Notes: a model not told the origin generated them from the letters alone. A stretch of DNA of 64,000 nucleotides from Desulfovermiculus sp041686195 (GCA_041686195.1 JAWLEI010000001.1:151759-215758); one strand, 5' to 3'; positions 35,941 to 44,892 are shown, counted from the first letter of the stretch. Made by a program: numbers and translations.

Positions 35941-36465
35941 ATGAAAAGGTCAAACACCTCCTGGTTGTGGCTGGGGAGGGTCGTATCCCGACTCTCCTCG
36001 GCCGGGGCCGTCCTGTCTTCAGCTGCCTTTGTCCTTATGGTCGGCCTCATTGTGCTGGAAGTGATCCTGCGCTCCTTTTTCGGAAAATCCACCCTGATCG
36101 CCAGTGAATACTCCGGCTATCTCTTAGCGGCCATGATTTATCTGGGTTTGGGGTTCTCCTTTCGGGAAGGGGCACATATCCGGATCACCTTTTTTCAGAG
36201 CAGGCTGTCACCGCGAATCTACCACTGGCTGGAGATCTTCTGCCACCTGGCCGCCGCGATCATCTGCATCCTGTCCACCAAATTTTTGTTCCATACTGTC
36301 CTCACCTCCTACGAAAGAGGGCTGCAGGCCTACACTGTGGCCGAGACACCACTGTATATCCCTCAGGCCGTGATACTGTTCGGCCTTTGTGTCTTTACCC
36401 TCCAGGTCCTGGCCCGGCTTGGGGAACTGTTCACTTCATTTCCCCCCAAACAGCATGCTGATTGA
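35941..36465 (+). CDS. TRAP transporter small permease DctQ (second system)
   Basis: A 174-residue membrane protein with four hydrophobic segments and the DctQ core VLEVILRSFFGKSTLIASEYSGYLLAAMIYLGLGFSFREGAHIRITFF. It begins 7 nt after the binding protein stop codon. Confidence 0.92.
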   Translation: MKRSNTSWLWLGRVVSRLSSAGAVLSSAAFVLMVGLIVLEVILRSFFGKSTLIASEYSGYLLAAMIYLGLGFSFREGAHIRITFFQSRLSPRIYHWLEIFCHLAAAIICILSTKFLFHTVLTSYERGLQAYTVAETPLYIPQAVILFGLCVFTLQVLARLGELFTSFPPKQHAD

Positions 36466-36488
36466 TATGGTGTTGGAGTTTTGAAACC

Positions 36489-37778
36489 ATGAATATAGCC
36501 CTTGCTACTGTGCTTGTCTGCCTGGTGGTCTTTTTGACCTCTGGTTTGTGGATCGCCCTGTCTCTGATTGCCACAGCCGGAATCAGCCTGGAATTCTTGA
36601 CCCGCATGCCAGTGGACAAGATCTGGGCCCAGGCCCTGTGGAACAGCTTAAACAACTGGGCCCTGGCTGCCTTGCCCATGTTCATCTTTTTGGGTGAAAT
36701 CATCCTCCGCACCCGGATGTCTGATCTCCTTTTTCAGGGCCTCAGACCCTGGGTCCAGTATATTCCCGGCCGGCTTCTGCACATCAATGTCTTCGGCAGT
36801 GCCATATTTGCCGCGGTTTCGGGCTCTTCCCCGGCCACAGTAGCCACCATCGGCAAAATCACGCTGGATCAGCTGGACAGTGATGGCTATGACCGGAGAT
36901 TAAGCCAGGGTTCGCTGGCCGGAGCCGGTACTCTCGGACTGCTCATCCCCCCAAGCATAGTGCTCATTATTTATGGAGTCCTGGCCGAGGTCTCCATCGG
37001 CAAGCTGTTCATCGCCGGAGTTCTGCCTGGAATCATGCTGGCTGTGTTTTACAGCGGCTACATCATCTCCCGGGTCTTGTTCAATCCAGATATGGCCCCG
37101 AAAGTAAAGGAACGTTTCACCTGCAAACAGCGGCTGCATTCTGTGCTCATGCTCCTTCCGGTCACCCTGCTCATCCTGCTTATACTGGGCTCCATCTACC
37201 TGGGATATGCTACGCCTTCTGAGGCGGCCGGGATCGGGGTGGTCATGTCCTTGCTCATTGCCTGGATCCTGGGGGACCTGAACTGGACCAACCTGGTCAC
37301 GGCCATGAAAGGGACCATTAACACCTCGGCCATGATCTGCTTCATTATCGTTGGGGCCAGTTTCCTGTCTGTGGTCATGGGCTATCTGCACCTGCCCCGG
37401 GACATCGCCCAGTACATTTCCACCTTGGGCTTGAGTCCCTATGTGCTTATACTCATCTTCACCATCTTTTATCTCATCCTGGGTTTTTTCATGGACGGCA
37501 TCTCCATGATTGTCATGACCCTGCCTGTTACCCTGCCCCTGGTCCAGCTGGCTGGATTCGACCCTATCTGGTTCGGAATATTTCTGGTCCTGGTTATAGA
37601 AGCCGGGCAAATAACCCCGCCGGTTGGCTTTAACCTGTTTGTGATCAAGGGTTTGACTGGAGACGACCTGGGCCGGGTGGCCGTGGCCTCCCTTCCCTTT
37701 CTGGCCATTCTCATGCTGGGAGTGATTCTGATCACCGCCTTTCCCATTATCGTCACCTGGCTGCCAGGCTATATGTAA
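36489..37778 (+). CDS. TRAP transporter large permease DctM (second system)
   Basis: About 429 residues with twelve or so hydrophobic segments: ALPMFIFLGEIILRTRM, AVSGSSPATVATIGKI, GTLGLLIPPSIVLIIYGVLAE, GYATPSEAAGIGV, IEAGQITPPVGFNLFVIKGL. Start 36489 (MNIALATVLV) is preferred over 36462. It shares overall organisation with the first DctM but is not a recent duplicate by eye. Confidence 0.94.
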   Translation: MNIALATVLVCLVVFLTSGLWIALSLIATAGISLEFLTRMPVDKIWAQALWNSLNNWALAALPMFIFLGEIILRTRMSDLLFQGLRPWVQYIPGRLLHINVFGSAIFAAVSGSSPATVATIGKITLDQLDSDGYDRRLSQGSLAGAGTLGLLIPPSIVLIIYGVLAEVSIGKLFIAGVLPGIMLAVFYSGYIISRVLFNPDMAPKVKERFTCKQRLHSVLMLLPVTLLILLILGSIYLGYATPSEAAGIGVVMSLLIAWILGDLNWTNLVTAMKGTINTSAMICFIIVGASFLSVVMGYLHLPRDIAQYISTLGLSPYVLILIFTIFYLILGFFMDGISMIVMTLPVTLPLVQLAGFDPIWFGIFLVLVIEAGQITPPVGFNLFVIKGLTGDDLGRVAVASLPFLAILMLGVILITAFPIIVTWLPGYM

Positions 37779-37788
37779 AGGAATAGGT

Positions 37789-38493
37789 ATGGAAAATACA
37801 CTTGCACTGACCATTCACCGTCAAAACAAGACCCCGGAAGCCATCCGCTTTGATGTTCGGCGCATGTTCAATGCCGGCTGGGCCGGGCGGGACAAAGCAG
37901 CTCTGGAGCACCACATCCAGGAACTGGCCGAGCACGGCATCTCCCCTCCCCGGCATGTGCCCACCCTCTTTGCCCTGGGCAACCACCTCTTAACCAGCAG
38001 CGATTCCATTCAGGTCCACGGAGACCAAACCTCCGGGGAGATCGAATATGTGCTCCTTTGGCATCAGGGAGAGCTTCTGGTCACCATGGGCTCGGACCAT
38101 ACCGACCGCCGGCTTGAAGCCCACTCTATCCCTAAGGCCAAAAACATGTGCCTTAATGTTCTGGGCCGGGACCTCTGGCCCTGGGAGGAAGTAAGGCCCC
38201 ACTGGGAGCGGATTGAACTCATCTGCCATGTGACCAGGCAGGGAGTGCAGGAACTCTACCAGCAGGATACCCTGGCTGCCCTGCTCGACCCGGAGTATTG
38301 GATAAACGATTTATCATCCAGATTAGGTGGACTTTCTGATGGGCTGGTCCTTTTTTCCGGAACCATAGGGACCAAAGCCGGACTGATCACTGGCAAGGCC
38401 TATGCCCTGACCATGCATGATCCTGTTCTGGACCGCACGATCCGCCATACCTATACCTGTGAGGTCTTGACCGGAGCCATCGAGGACTATTAA
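37789..38493 (+). CDS. DUF2848-family protein
   Basis: A 234-residue cytoplasmic protein matching DUF2848, a family related to fumarylacetoacetate hydrolase: FDVRRMFNAGWAGRDKAALEHHIQELAEHGISPP, EIEYVLLWHQGELLVTMGSDHTDR, IPKAKNMCLNVLGRDLWPW, VLFSGTIGTKAGL. It follows the second DctM by 10 nt with AAAGGA upstream. Enzymatic activity on the imported compound is likely but undefined. Confidence 0.8.
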   Translation: MENTLALTIHRQNKTPEAIRFDVRRMFNAGWAGRDKAALEHHIQELAEHGISPPRHVPTLFALGNHLLTSSDSIQVHGDQTSGEIEYVLLWHQGELLVTMGSDHTDRRLEAHSIPKAKNMCLNVLGRDLWPWEEVRPHWERIELICHVTRQGVQELYQQDTLAALLDPEYWINDLSSRLGGLSDGLVLFSGTIGTKAGLITGKAYALTMHDPVLDRTIRHTYTCEVLTGAIEDY

Positions 38494-38500
38494 ACAGTAC

Positions 38501-39229
38501 ATGGACATGATGAGTCCCTATGAGATCGTCCCCATTTTGCAGGGAGTTCCCATCACCTCCAACCGCGGTGCCCTGGGCTGGTCCAGCTCCACTGTAATCA
38601 AAGCTCAAGACCGGGTTCTACTTTTTGATACCGGCTCCTGCGGCGATCGGAGCCTTTTCCTAAGCCGCCTGGCAGATCACGGCTTCAGCCTGGACAGTAT
38701 CGACCTGGTTGTTTTGTCTCATTTTCACTTCGACCATATGGTCAATGCCGAGCTCTTGCCTGCCAAACAGTGTGTTCTTTCCGCTCCCGAGCTGGAATAC
38801 ATCCGGTCTGGAAATTTTCAGCAGGCAAAAGATCCCTTTGTTCCCCTCGCCCACATCGATACTCTTCACTCCAGGCTCTGCCCGGTTGAAGACAGGCAGG
38901 AGATAGCTCCAGGAGTGCAGGTTCTGCTTCTGCCCGGCCATACACCGGGCAGCATGGGCCTGTTTATACCGGAACAAGGCATTATTCTAGCCGGAGACGC
39001 GCTAAAAAACAGGCATGATTTTGTGCATAATACACCGCCCCCGTGCTTTGGTTCCCGCAAGGAAGCCCTGGCCTCCATGCACCGTATCCGCTCTCTTGCC
39101 TCGACCATCCTGCCTGGCCATGACATCCCCTTTTCCATAGCCCAGGACGGAAGCACTCAGCCCCAGTGCAGTCCTTTTCCCCTGCACATCACCATCTCTT
39201 CCCAGCTCAACCGCCCTAACCGGACCTAA
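38501..39229 (+). CDS. MBL-fold metallo-hydrolase
   Basis: A 242-residue metallo-beta-lactamase-fold hydrolase. The metal motif LSHFHFDHM (HxHxDH) is present, with a later His in LLPGHTPGSMGLF, Asp in LAGDALKNRHDF and His in ILPGHDIP. It is the last gene of the pxp/TRAP cluster, 7 nt after the DUF2848 gene. It may hydrolyse an amide, lactam or lactone related to the transported substrate. Confidence 0.88.
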   Translation: MDMMSPYEIVPILQGVPITSNRGALGWSSSTVIKAQDRVLLFDTGSCGDRSLFLSRLADHGFSLDSIDLVVLSHFHFDHMVNAELLPAKQCVLSAPELEYIRSGNFQQAKDPFVPLAHIDTLHSRLCPVEDRQEIAPGVQVLLLPGHTPGSMGLFIPEQGIILAGDALKNRHDFVHNTPPPCFGSRKEALASMHRIRSLASTILPGHDIPFSIAQDGSTQPQCSPFPLHITISSQLNRPNRT

Positions 39230-39675
39230 GGAAGATAAGCCAGAAGCATTCAGGGGATACTGAAGGCATAGCAATGACGCATGGCATAAACACCGTCATT
39301 ATCCTCTGACCGGGCACCATAAGCCTTCCATCTCCCAAAAAAGACACATTTTTTGACTCACATGCACAGCTGGAAATTATTTTGCAATCATTGAGCATCT
39401 TATTTTTTGCCAATATACAACACTTAGCTGATTTTTATATATAATTAATTTAAATTTAAAATTTATTTTTTTCATTATAAAAGAATTTTATTTTATAAAT
39501 ACTGTATCATAATCGTTTATTATTAGTCGTTATATATTTACATGAAAAGTTTGACCAAAAAAATATTACTGCTTATTATTATACTGATAAATAATATATT
39601 TTAATCTTCATGCAGACATTCGATCCTTTAATAGCTGTCGATTTTTAAGACATAATTTTGATTCTGCGACATGTA
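39230..39675. other. AT-rich intergenic region
   Basis: About 450 nt with no plausible gene on either strand; from 39370 the sequence is strongly AT-rich. It separates the catabolic cluster from the small-protein unit that follows. Confidence 0.5.
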
Positions 39676-39704
39676 TTGACATTCTTTTATCAAGTGTTTA
39701 TAAT
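39676..39704 (+). promoter_or_regulatory. Perfect-consensus sigma-70 promoter
   Basis: TTGACA (39676-39681), 17-nt spacer, TATAAT (39699-39704): an exact match to the bacterial housekeeping consensus, lying in AT-rich DNA. Transcription would start near 39711, giving a leader of about 165 nt before the small gene at 39878. Confidence 0.7.
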
Positions 39705-39877
39705 TACATTTTTAGTCGCTAACATCGCTTTATACCTTAATGCATCAATAAAACATGCATTGACTGTTTTATTTTAAATAGTGCATACATGTACTATTTG
39801 TATCTGCTCATCATTTTCTGTAATTAATTTTATACTAACACTTAAACCAATTGATGTCTGCAAGGAGGAATGAAATC

Positions 39878-40063
39878 ATGAAGGGTTATGTATTGGATCT
39901 TATGGATCAAAACAGCAACGTCATTTATTCGGAAGGCTTTTCCAAAGGTGAAAAAGACATGAAGGAATTCTTGTCTCAACGCGCACAGAGCCTGATGCAA
40001 AACCCAAACAGTGTATCTTATAAAGGAACACGTCCGGCATCTTTTCGCATCCGCAAAATCTGA
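39878..40063 (+). CDS. Small protein of unknown function, apparently strongly expressed
   Basis: A 61-residue protein (starts MKGYVLDLMDQNSNVIYSEG, ends ASFRIRKI). It is soluble, charged and lacks Cys. AAGGAGG is 9 nt upstream of the ATG, a consensus promoter lies 175 nt upstream and a strong terminator directly follows, so this unit appears built for high expression. I do not recognise a family. The 165-nt leader might hold additional control or the unit could also give a regulatory RNA. Confidence 0.65.
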   Translation: MKGYVLDLMDQNSNVIYSEGFSKGEKDMKEFLSQRAQSLMQNPNSVSYKGTRPASFRIRKI

Positions 40064-40090
40064 CTCACCATCTTAAAATGTACACGCCAC

Positions 40091-40122
40091 AAAAAAGGGG
40101 ATCAATATTGATCCCCTTTTTT
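40091..40122. terminator. Rho-independent terminator, bidirectional
   Basis: AAAAAAGGGGATCAA pairs with TTGATCCCCTTTTTT around a 2-nt centre. It sits between the small gene (plus) and the ferredoxin-like gene (minus). Confidence 0.9.
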
Positions 40123-40158
40123 GTATCATCTGCAATCTACTCCGGAAGTTCTGATCTT

Positions 40159-40884
40159 TTAAGGCCCATCACCCTCTTCCTGCTTGACCTCCCCGGTGGT
40201 GCTCAAAACCACCTCACGGATAGGTACCTTACTTCCTGCCAGTTCCCGTGCTTTCTTGACTATGCCCAAAAGTCCGGAGCAACATGGAACTTCCATGGAC
40301 AGGACGGTGACACTTGCAATATCCCCGCGTTCAAATATATCCACAAACTTATCCACATAGACTTGGGCATCGTCAAATTTTGGACAGCCCATCAGGGCCA
40401 CCTTCCCCGGCAGAAAGCGAAAATGGTATTCCGCAGAGGCCACAGGAGCGCAATCCGCAGTCACCAGGAGGTCAGCACCTTTCAAAAAGGGTGCATGGGC
40501 TGGAATCAGCCTGATCTGCACCGGCCAGTGGGACAGGGCCGATCCGGTTTGCCCGGTGGGAATATTTGCCTTTTGACTAGGGGAAAGCTGCTGCACGCGA
40601 GCTGATGGGCATCCAGAACTGATGTTTCCCTGCCTTTTTTCTTGTTCAGCCAAAAGCTCCTGCACTGCCTGCTCGTCAAAGGGCTCTGCCTCCCGCTCAA
40701 CGATCTGCAATGCGCCGGTGGGGCATTCCCCGAGACAGTTGCCCAGGCCGTCGCAATACTTCTCTCCGGCCAGCCGGGCCTTGCCGTCTATGATTTGAAT
40801 AGCGCCTTCCTCACAGGCCGGAACGCACTGGCCGCATCCGTCACATAATTCTTCGTTTATTTCTATGATCTCTCGCTTGGTCAT
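40159..40884 (-). CDS. 4Fe-4S ferredoxin-domain protein
   Basis: A 241-residue cytoplasmic protein. Two clusters are supplied at the N-terminus by CDGCGQCVPAC and CDGLGNCLGECP. The C-terminal about 130 residues contain further cysteines (TADCAPVA, LMGCPKFDD, VPCCSGL) in a domain found with ferredoxin modules of strict anaerobes. Electron transfer is likely; the partner is unknown. AAGGAG precedes the ATG at 40884. An FNR-type palindrome lies 88 nt upstream. Confidence 0.82.
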   Translation of the reverse strand: MTKREIIEINEELCDGCGQCVPACEEGAIQIIDGKARLAGEKYCDGLGNCLGECPTGALQIVEREAEPFDEQAVQELLAEQEKRQGNISSGCPSARVQQLSPSQKANIPTGQTGSALSHWPVQIRLIPAHAPFLKGADLLVTADCAPVASAEYHFRFLPGKVALMGCPKFDDAQVYVDKFVDIFERGDIASVTVLSMEVPCCSGLLGIVKKARELAGSKVPIREVVLSTTGEVKQEEGDGP

Positions 40885-40971
40885 ATTCAGGCTCCTTGAG
40901 TCGTGTGTGTTGAACAGCTCCTGTGAACCGTTTCGAGTAAGCCTGAATATAATCATTTTTATGCCAAAGGC

Positions 40972-40987
40972 TTTGATCTAGATCAAA
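40972..40987 (-). promoter_or_regulatory. FNR/CRP-type palindromic operator
   Basis: TTTGATCTAGATCAAA is a perfect 16-bp palindrome containing TTGAT-N4-ATCAA, the FNR consensus. It lies 88 nt upstream of the ferredoxin-like gene, and redox-linked control by a CRP/FNR-family regulator is likely. Confidence 0.5.
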
Positions 40988-41013
40988 ATATGGCCGATCA
41001 TTGGCATTTCTGA

Positions 41014-41534
41014 TTATTGCTCATCCTGGTCCAAAGCCTCCCGGACCTTACGAGCCAGGGACTCGGGTGAAAAAGGTTTTTGCAGAAAGAAAATACCTGG
41101 ATCCAGCACTCCGTGATGCACAATGGCGATGGGTTCACCTGATGTCTCCACCAGACTTCACTTCCGTCTGTGCGGATATACTTATGCTCCAGCAATTCAT
41201 GGACTGGTTGCGGCCTTCATTAAGCTTACGAATTCTTTCTTGCACAGCATGGTAAAAATCAGGGTGAAAGCGGTCCATTGGAAATTGTCGGTTGCATACT
41301 CGTACCCATTCCAGATCAATCGGGCACAGGCAATATAATGAAGGCAGGGCTCCGCTCGCCCCCAGGCAAAATAACACTTCCGCCCTTCCATCTCGGACTG
41401 GCAAAGACCGGTTGCTTCCCTGTAGCACCGGTTGCCCCAAACCAGATTACACTTAAGCCATAAACCGCTGTTATCACCTGAGACTGTTCAAGGATCTCGG
41501 GGCCGGCATATTTCAAGATAAACTCGCGTTGCAT
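41014..41534 (-). pseudogene. Decayed PAS/receiver sensor gene
   Basis: Fragments in different frames give a PAS domain (starting MQREFILKYAGPEILEQSQV; then GRKCYFAWGRAEPC; VQERIRKLNEG; LEHKYIRTDGSEVW) and, after a frame change, the C-terminal end of a receiver domain (VHHGVLDPGIFFLQKPFSPE, then a helix ending at a TAA at 41014). The kinase core and most of the receiver domain are missing, so an internal deletion and at least two frameshifts have destroyed a hybrid sensor kinase. It lies 16 nt downstream of the HD-GYP regulator gene, which may have lost its partner. Confidence 0.7.
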
Positions 41535-41550
41535 CCATCACCTCAAGAGA

Positions 41551-42570
41551 TCAAAGACTGCCCAAAGTATATTCCTTTTCCCGGAACAGCCGCAGGCAGG
41601 CATCCACCACCCGGGAATCAAAGAGTATCCCCCTGGATGCTTCCACCTCCTGCAAAGCCTTGTCCAGGCCCCAACCCGGGCGGTATGGCCGGTGTGAGGA
41701 CAGGGCCTCCACCACATCGGCCACAGCCAGGACTTTGGCCTCAAAAAGAATATCCTGATCCACAAGTCCCTGCGGATACCCGGTGCCGTCCATCCTTTCA
41801 TGGTGCTGGAGGACAATATCGGCAATGGGCCAAGGGAAGGTAATGTCCTTGAGGATATCGTAGCCTACCTGGGAGTGGGTCTTGATCAAGGACAATTCAA
41901 TATCTGATAATCTGCTTGGCTTACTCAATATTTCGGCCGGAATGGCAATCTTGCCCAGATCATGGATCAGTCCGGCCAAATAAATGCCTTCACTTTGTTC
42001 CTCGGTGGAGCCCAGTTCTTGAGCCAGAGCTCGGGCAAGCTCACCGACATTACGCTGGTGCCCGGCCGTGTAAGGGTCGCGAAATTCCAGGGTATTGGCA
42101 ATTGCCAGCACCACTCCGTTTAAAGCAGCATTCAGCTCTGATGTTCTTTGTCCGACCAATTGCTCAAGATCGTCAAAACGGGCCCGTTGTTCGGTCTCCA
42201 GCTGTTGTCTGCGCAGGGCATTGGAAATGTTGATCACTATTTCATTAACCTTGAAAGGTTTGATAATATATCCATAAGCGCCCATTTCCAAGGCCTTTTC
42301 CGCCACTTCGGCATCATCCTCGCCTGAGATCATGATCATCCCCATGTACGGAAAATTCTGTTGAGCCCATTGGATCAGGCTCATCCCCGACTCTCCGGGC
42401 AGATACAGGTCGCACAACATGAGATCAAAAACCTCTGCCTGCAAGGCCTTTCTGGCTTCTTCCGCACTGGAGGCGAGCGCACAATCCCCGCCCACCCTTT
42501 TGATGATCCGCTTCAGAATCTTCAAAATAGATGGTTCATCGTCTACAAGGAGAATCTTTGTCTGTCGCAT
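41551..42570 (-). CDS. Response regulator with HD-GYP phosphodiesterase domain
   Basis: A 339-residue protein: receiver domain (Asp54 in LCDLYLPG, Lys104 in IIKPF), a short linker coiled coil, and an HD-GYP domain with His171, HDLGK (203-207) and HHERMDGTGYP (256-266). These domains hydrolyse cyclic-di-GMP in other bacteria. The kinase partner may be the adjacent decayed gene. It follows the antiporter gene by 8 nt. Confidence 0.93.
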   Translation of the reverse strand: MRQTKILLVDDEPSILKILKRIIKRVGGDCALASSAEEARKALQAEVFDLMLCDLYLPGESGMSLIQWAQQNFPYMGMIMISGEDDAEVAEKALEMGAYGYIIKPFKVNEIVINISNALRRQQLETEQRARFDDLEQLVGQRTSELNAALNGVVLAIANTLEFRDPYTAGHQRNVGELARALAQELGSTEEQSEGIYLAGLIHDLGKIAIPAEILSKPSRLSDIELSLIKTHSQVGYDILKDITFPWPIADIVLQHHERMDGTGYPQGLVDQDILFEAKVLAVADVVEALSSHRPYRPGWGLDKALQEVEASRGILFDSRVVDACLRLFREKEYTLGSL

Positions 42571-42578
42571 ATCAATTC

Positions 42579-44591
42579 TCAGGAAGTCCTATACCGTTTA
42601 TTTTTGTCCAGGCCCATCTCCTCCATCCCGGGTGATTCAAAGAGGTGCCCTTTATCCACTATCTGGGCCTGCTCAGCAAAAACATAGGCCACATCACCGG
42701 CCTGGAGTCGAAATCCTGCCTCCGGGTTGGGTATCATCTGGCCTTGGCGCTGCACAGCCACCACATTGAGTCCATGCACCTTGCGTAGCTTGGCCTCCTC
42801 CAGGCTTTTGCCGTCTAGATATGCCCCGGGTTCGAGCTTCATGGCCACCACTTCAAAACCTGAACACACCCCGCTCATATCACATGAGGGTTCCCAGGTT
42901 TCCCTGCTCTGCCGCAACAAGCCGTAGCCTTCGGCCCGAACCTCGGACGTAAAACGTTCTATATCCCGGCGGGGAACCAGGTAAGCACTTAAAACCCGAT
43001 TAAATATCTCCACCGAGGTCTCAAACTCTTCCGGGACAACCTCTCTCGCTCCAAGCTCCCGCAGGGGTTCAATCTCGCTGACGAACCTGGTCCGGGCCAC
43101 AATATGCAGTCCGGGATTGAGCCGATGCGCAGTGTCGGTGATATGCCGGATAGCAGCCGGATCGGCGATAACCAGGGCCAGGATGCGGGCCCGGCGCACT
43201 CCGGCATGCTCCAGAACAGCAAGATGGGCGGCATCCCCATAGAATATAGGCTCACCCGTGGCTTTCTCCTGGCGTACAGTATCCGGGTTCATCTCAACCA
43301 CCACGTAGCGGACATTAGCCATGCGCGCGGCCCGGGCCAGATGTCTGCCCCCGACCCCGAAACCAACGATGATTAAATGGTCTTCCAGCTCTTGCGGCTC
43401 CTTATGTCCATTCGGCAGAAGCGGCCCTGTCCCCCAGGGCAGAATGGCGGCAACTTTGGGGGCGACGGCAATCAGAAGCGGAGTAACAGCCATGGTCAAT
43501 ATCGAGGCGGCCAGAAAGACTTGATATTCTTCGCCGGCAATGAGCCCGGAACTGAGTCCCACGCCGGCCAGGACAAAGGAAAATTCACCCACCTGGCCCA
43601 ACCCCAGCCCGCTCTGGGCGGCCACCCGCAACGGATAACCGATGATCAGTCCGGCTGCTGTGGCGATAACTGGCTTGACCATCAGGACCACGACCGAAAT
43701 AAGGGCCACAACCAGGACATGCTCCAGGAAAAAACCGATGTTTAAGAGCATGCCGATGGAAATGAAAAACAGGCTGGTGAATACATCCCGGAAGGGAAGG
43801 ATTCCTTCTAAAGCGTTCAAGCTGTACTCAGACTCGGAAATGAGCAGACCGGCCAAAAAAGCACCCAGAGATAAGGATAAACCGAATTTTGAAGTGAGTA
43901 AAGCAATCGAAAAACAAAGGCCCAGGGTGGTCATCAAAAAGAGTTCCCGGCTCCTGGTCCGAACCACCAGGAGCAAAACCCAGGGCAGAACCTTTTTGGC
44001 CAGAACATACAGGGCTCCGGCGATGAGCAGGGCTTTGCCGGCCAGCAGAAGGAGAGTTTGACTTAAGTTTCCTGACTGTCCGGCCAGCAAAGGCACCAGG
44101 AGCATCATGGGCACCACGATGATATCCTGGAAGATCAGAATCCCCAGGCTGATCCGGCCGTGCGGGGCATTGAGCTCCGCCCGCTCGTTGAGCATCTTGA
44201 GCACAATGGCTGTACTGGACAGAGCAGCCAGAAAACCGAAAAAAATGGCCTGCCCAGGCGTTGCGCCAAAAAAGAGGGCCAGGGCGTCAAAGACAATGAT
44301 GGTCAACAGGACTTGTGCCCCGCCGCCTAAAAAGACCGGTTTGCGCAGGCGTAAAAGCTCGTCAAAGGACATCTCCAGCCCGATGACAAACAAAAGGAGA
44401 ATTACCCCGATCTCGGCCAGCATTTCCACTTCGTGGGTGGCCTGGACCAGGCCCAGGCCGTGCGGGCCGGCCAGCAGACCGGTGAGCAGAAAACCGATGA
44501 TAGGGGGGATTCGCAGCCGGTGACAGAGAACGATCACCCCGATGGACAGGCCGAAAATGACGACTAATTCTTTGAGTATGGGGATTTCCAT
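42579..44591 (-). CDS. CPA2-family (KefB-type) cation:proton antiporter with TrkA domains
   Basis: A 670-residue protein: about twelve transmembrane segments of the Na/H exchanger fold (PPIIGFLLTGLLAGPHGLG, SSTAIVLKMLNERAELN, LGAFLAGLLISESEY), then a TrkA-N/Rossmann domain from about residue 400 (IIVGFGVGGRHLARAARMANV) and a TrkA-C domain at the end (LRKVHGLNVVAVQRQGQM). It exports K+ or exchanges Na+/K+ for protons under nucleotide control, useful in salt or alkaline stress. An 8-bp inverted repeat (44606-44640) precedes it. Confidence 0.93.
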   Translation of the reverse strand: MEIPILKELVVIFGLSIGVIVLCHRLRIPPIIGFLLTGLLAGPHGLGLVQATHEVEMLAEIGVILLLFVIGLEMSFDELLRLRKPVFLGGGAQVLLTIIVFDALALFFGATPGQAIFFGFLAALSSTAIVLKMLNERAELNAPHGRISLGILIFQDIIVVPMMLLVPLLAGQSGNLSQTLLLLAGKALLIAGALYVLAKKVLPWVLLLVVRTRSRELFLMTTLGLCFSIALLTSKFGLSLSLGAFLAGLLISESEYSLNALEGILPFRDVFTSLFFISIGMLLNIGFFLEHVLVVALISVVVLMVKPVIATAAGLIIGYPLRVAAQSGLGLGQVGEFSFVLAGVGLSSGLIAGEEYQVFLAASILTMAVTPLLIAVAPKVAAILPWGTGPLLPNGHKEPQELEDHLIIVGFGVGGRHLARAARMANVRYVVVEMNPDTVRQEKATGEPIFYGDAAHLAVLEHAGVRRARILALVIADPAAIRHITDTAHRLNPGLHIVARTRFVSEIEPLRELGAREVVPEEFETSVEIFNRVLSAYLVPRRDIERFTSEVRAEGYGLLRQSRETWEPSCDMSGVCSGFEVVAMKLEPGAYLDGKSLEEAKLRKVHGLNVVAVQRQGQMIPNPEAGFRLQAGDVAYVFAEQAQIVDKGHLFESPGMEEMGLDKNKRYRTS

Positions 44592-44605
44592 GTGGCCCGT
44601 ACCAT

Positions 44606-44640
44606 CAAATGACTGTAAAATATTGTTGAACTGTCATTTG
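44606..44640. promoter_or_regulatory. Inverted repeat upstream of the antiporter gene
   Basis: CAAATGAC (44606-44613) and GTCATTTG (44633-44640) are perfect complements separated by 19 nt, 15 nt upstream of the antiporter start. It could be an operator or mRNA hairpin. Confidence 0.3.
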
Positions 44641-44736
44641 CAGTATATGTTCAAGTTCTCATTTATTGGCGCCCCATAAAAAGGGTTCGAACCTACTCGT
44701 GCATGAAACTGATTTGCTCAATCCGGTAAATTTTCT

Positions 44737-44791
44737 TATTTTTGCCCGCTTTGGGGCAAAAATAGTTCAGATTTGCCGAAGGCAAAGCTGA
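44737..44791. repeat. Double-hairpin intergenic repeat, copy B
   Basis: TTTGCCCGCTTTGGGGCAAA followed by TTCAGATTTGCC/GAAGGCAAAGCTGAA. Nearly identical to 2503-2555 (differences at the G/T in the joint and GG to GA in the loop). It lies between divergent antiporter and DUF1538 genes, where no terminator is needed. Confidence 0.65.
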
Positions 44792-44892
44792 AAAGGTATT
44801 TGGTCCTCCATATCATGTCAATTCCACGCCGATTTCACATGGTAAATGTATGTATTGAAATGCCCGATTCTTTTGGATAGCATAGGCACACC

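Noticed and set aside
36900..37814. A 304-codon frame opposite the second DctM gene
   Set aside because: Composition is an artefact of the antisense of a hydrophobic gene (many His/Gln/Asp), with no recognisable domain.
44683..44692. Possible tRNA T-arm (GGTTCGAACC)
   Set aside because: No acceptor stem, anticodon arm or CCA-compatible end is seen around it; a chance palindrome.
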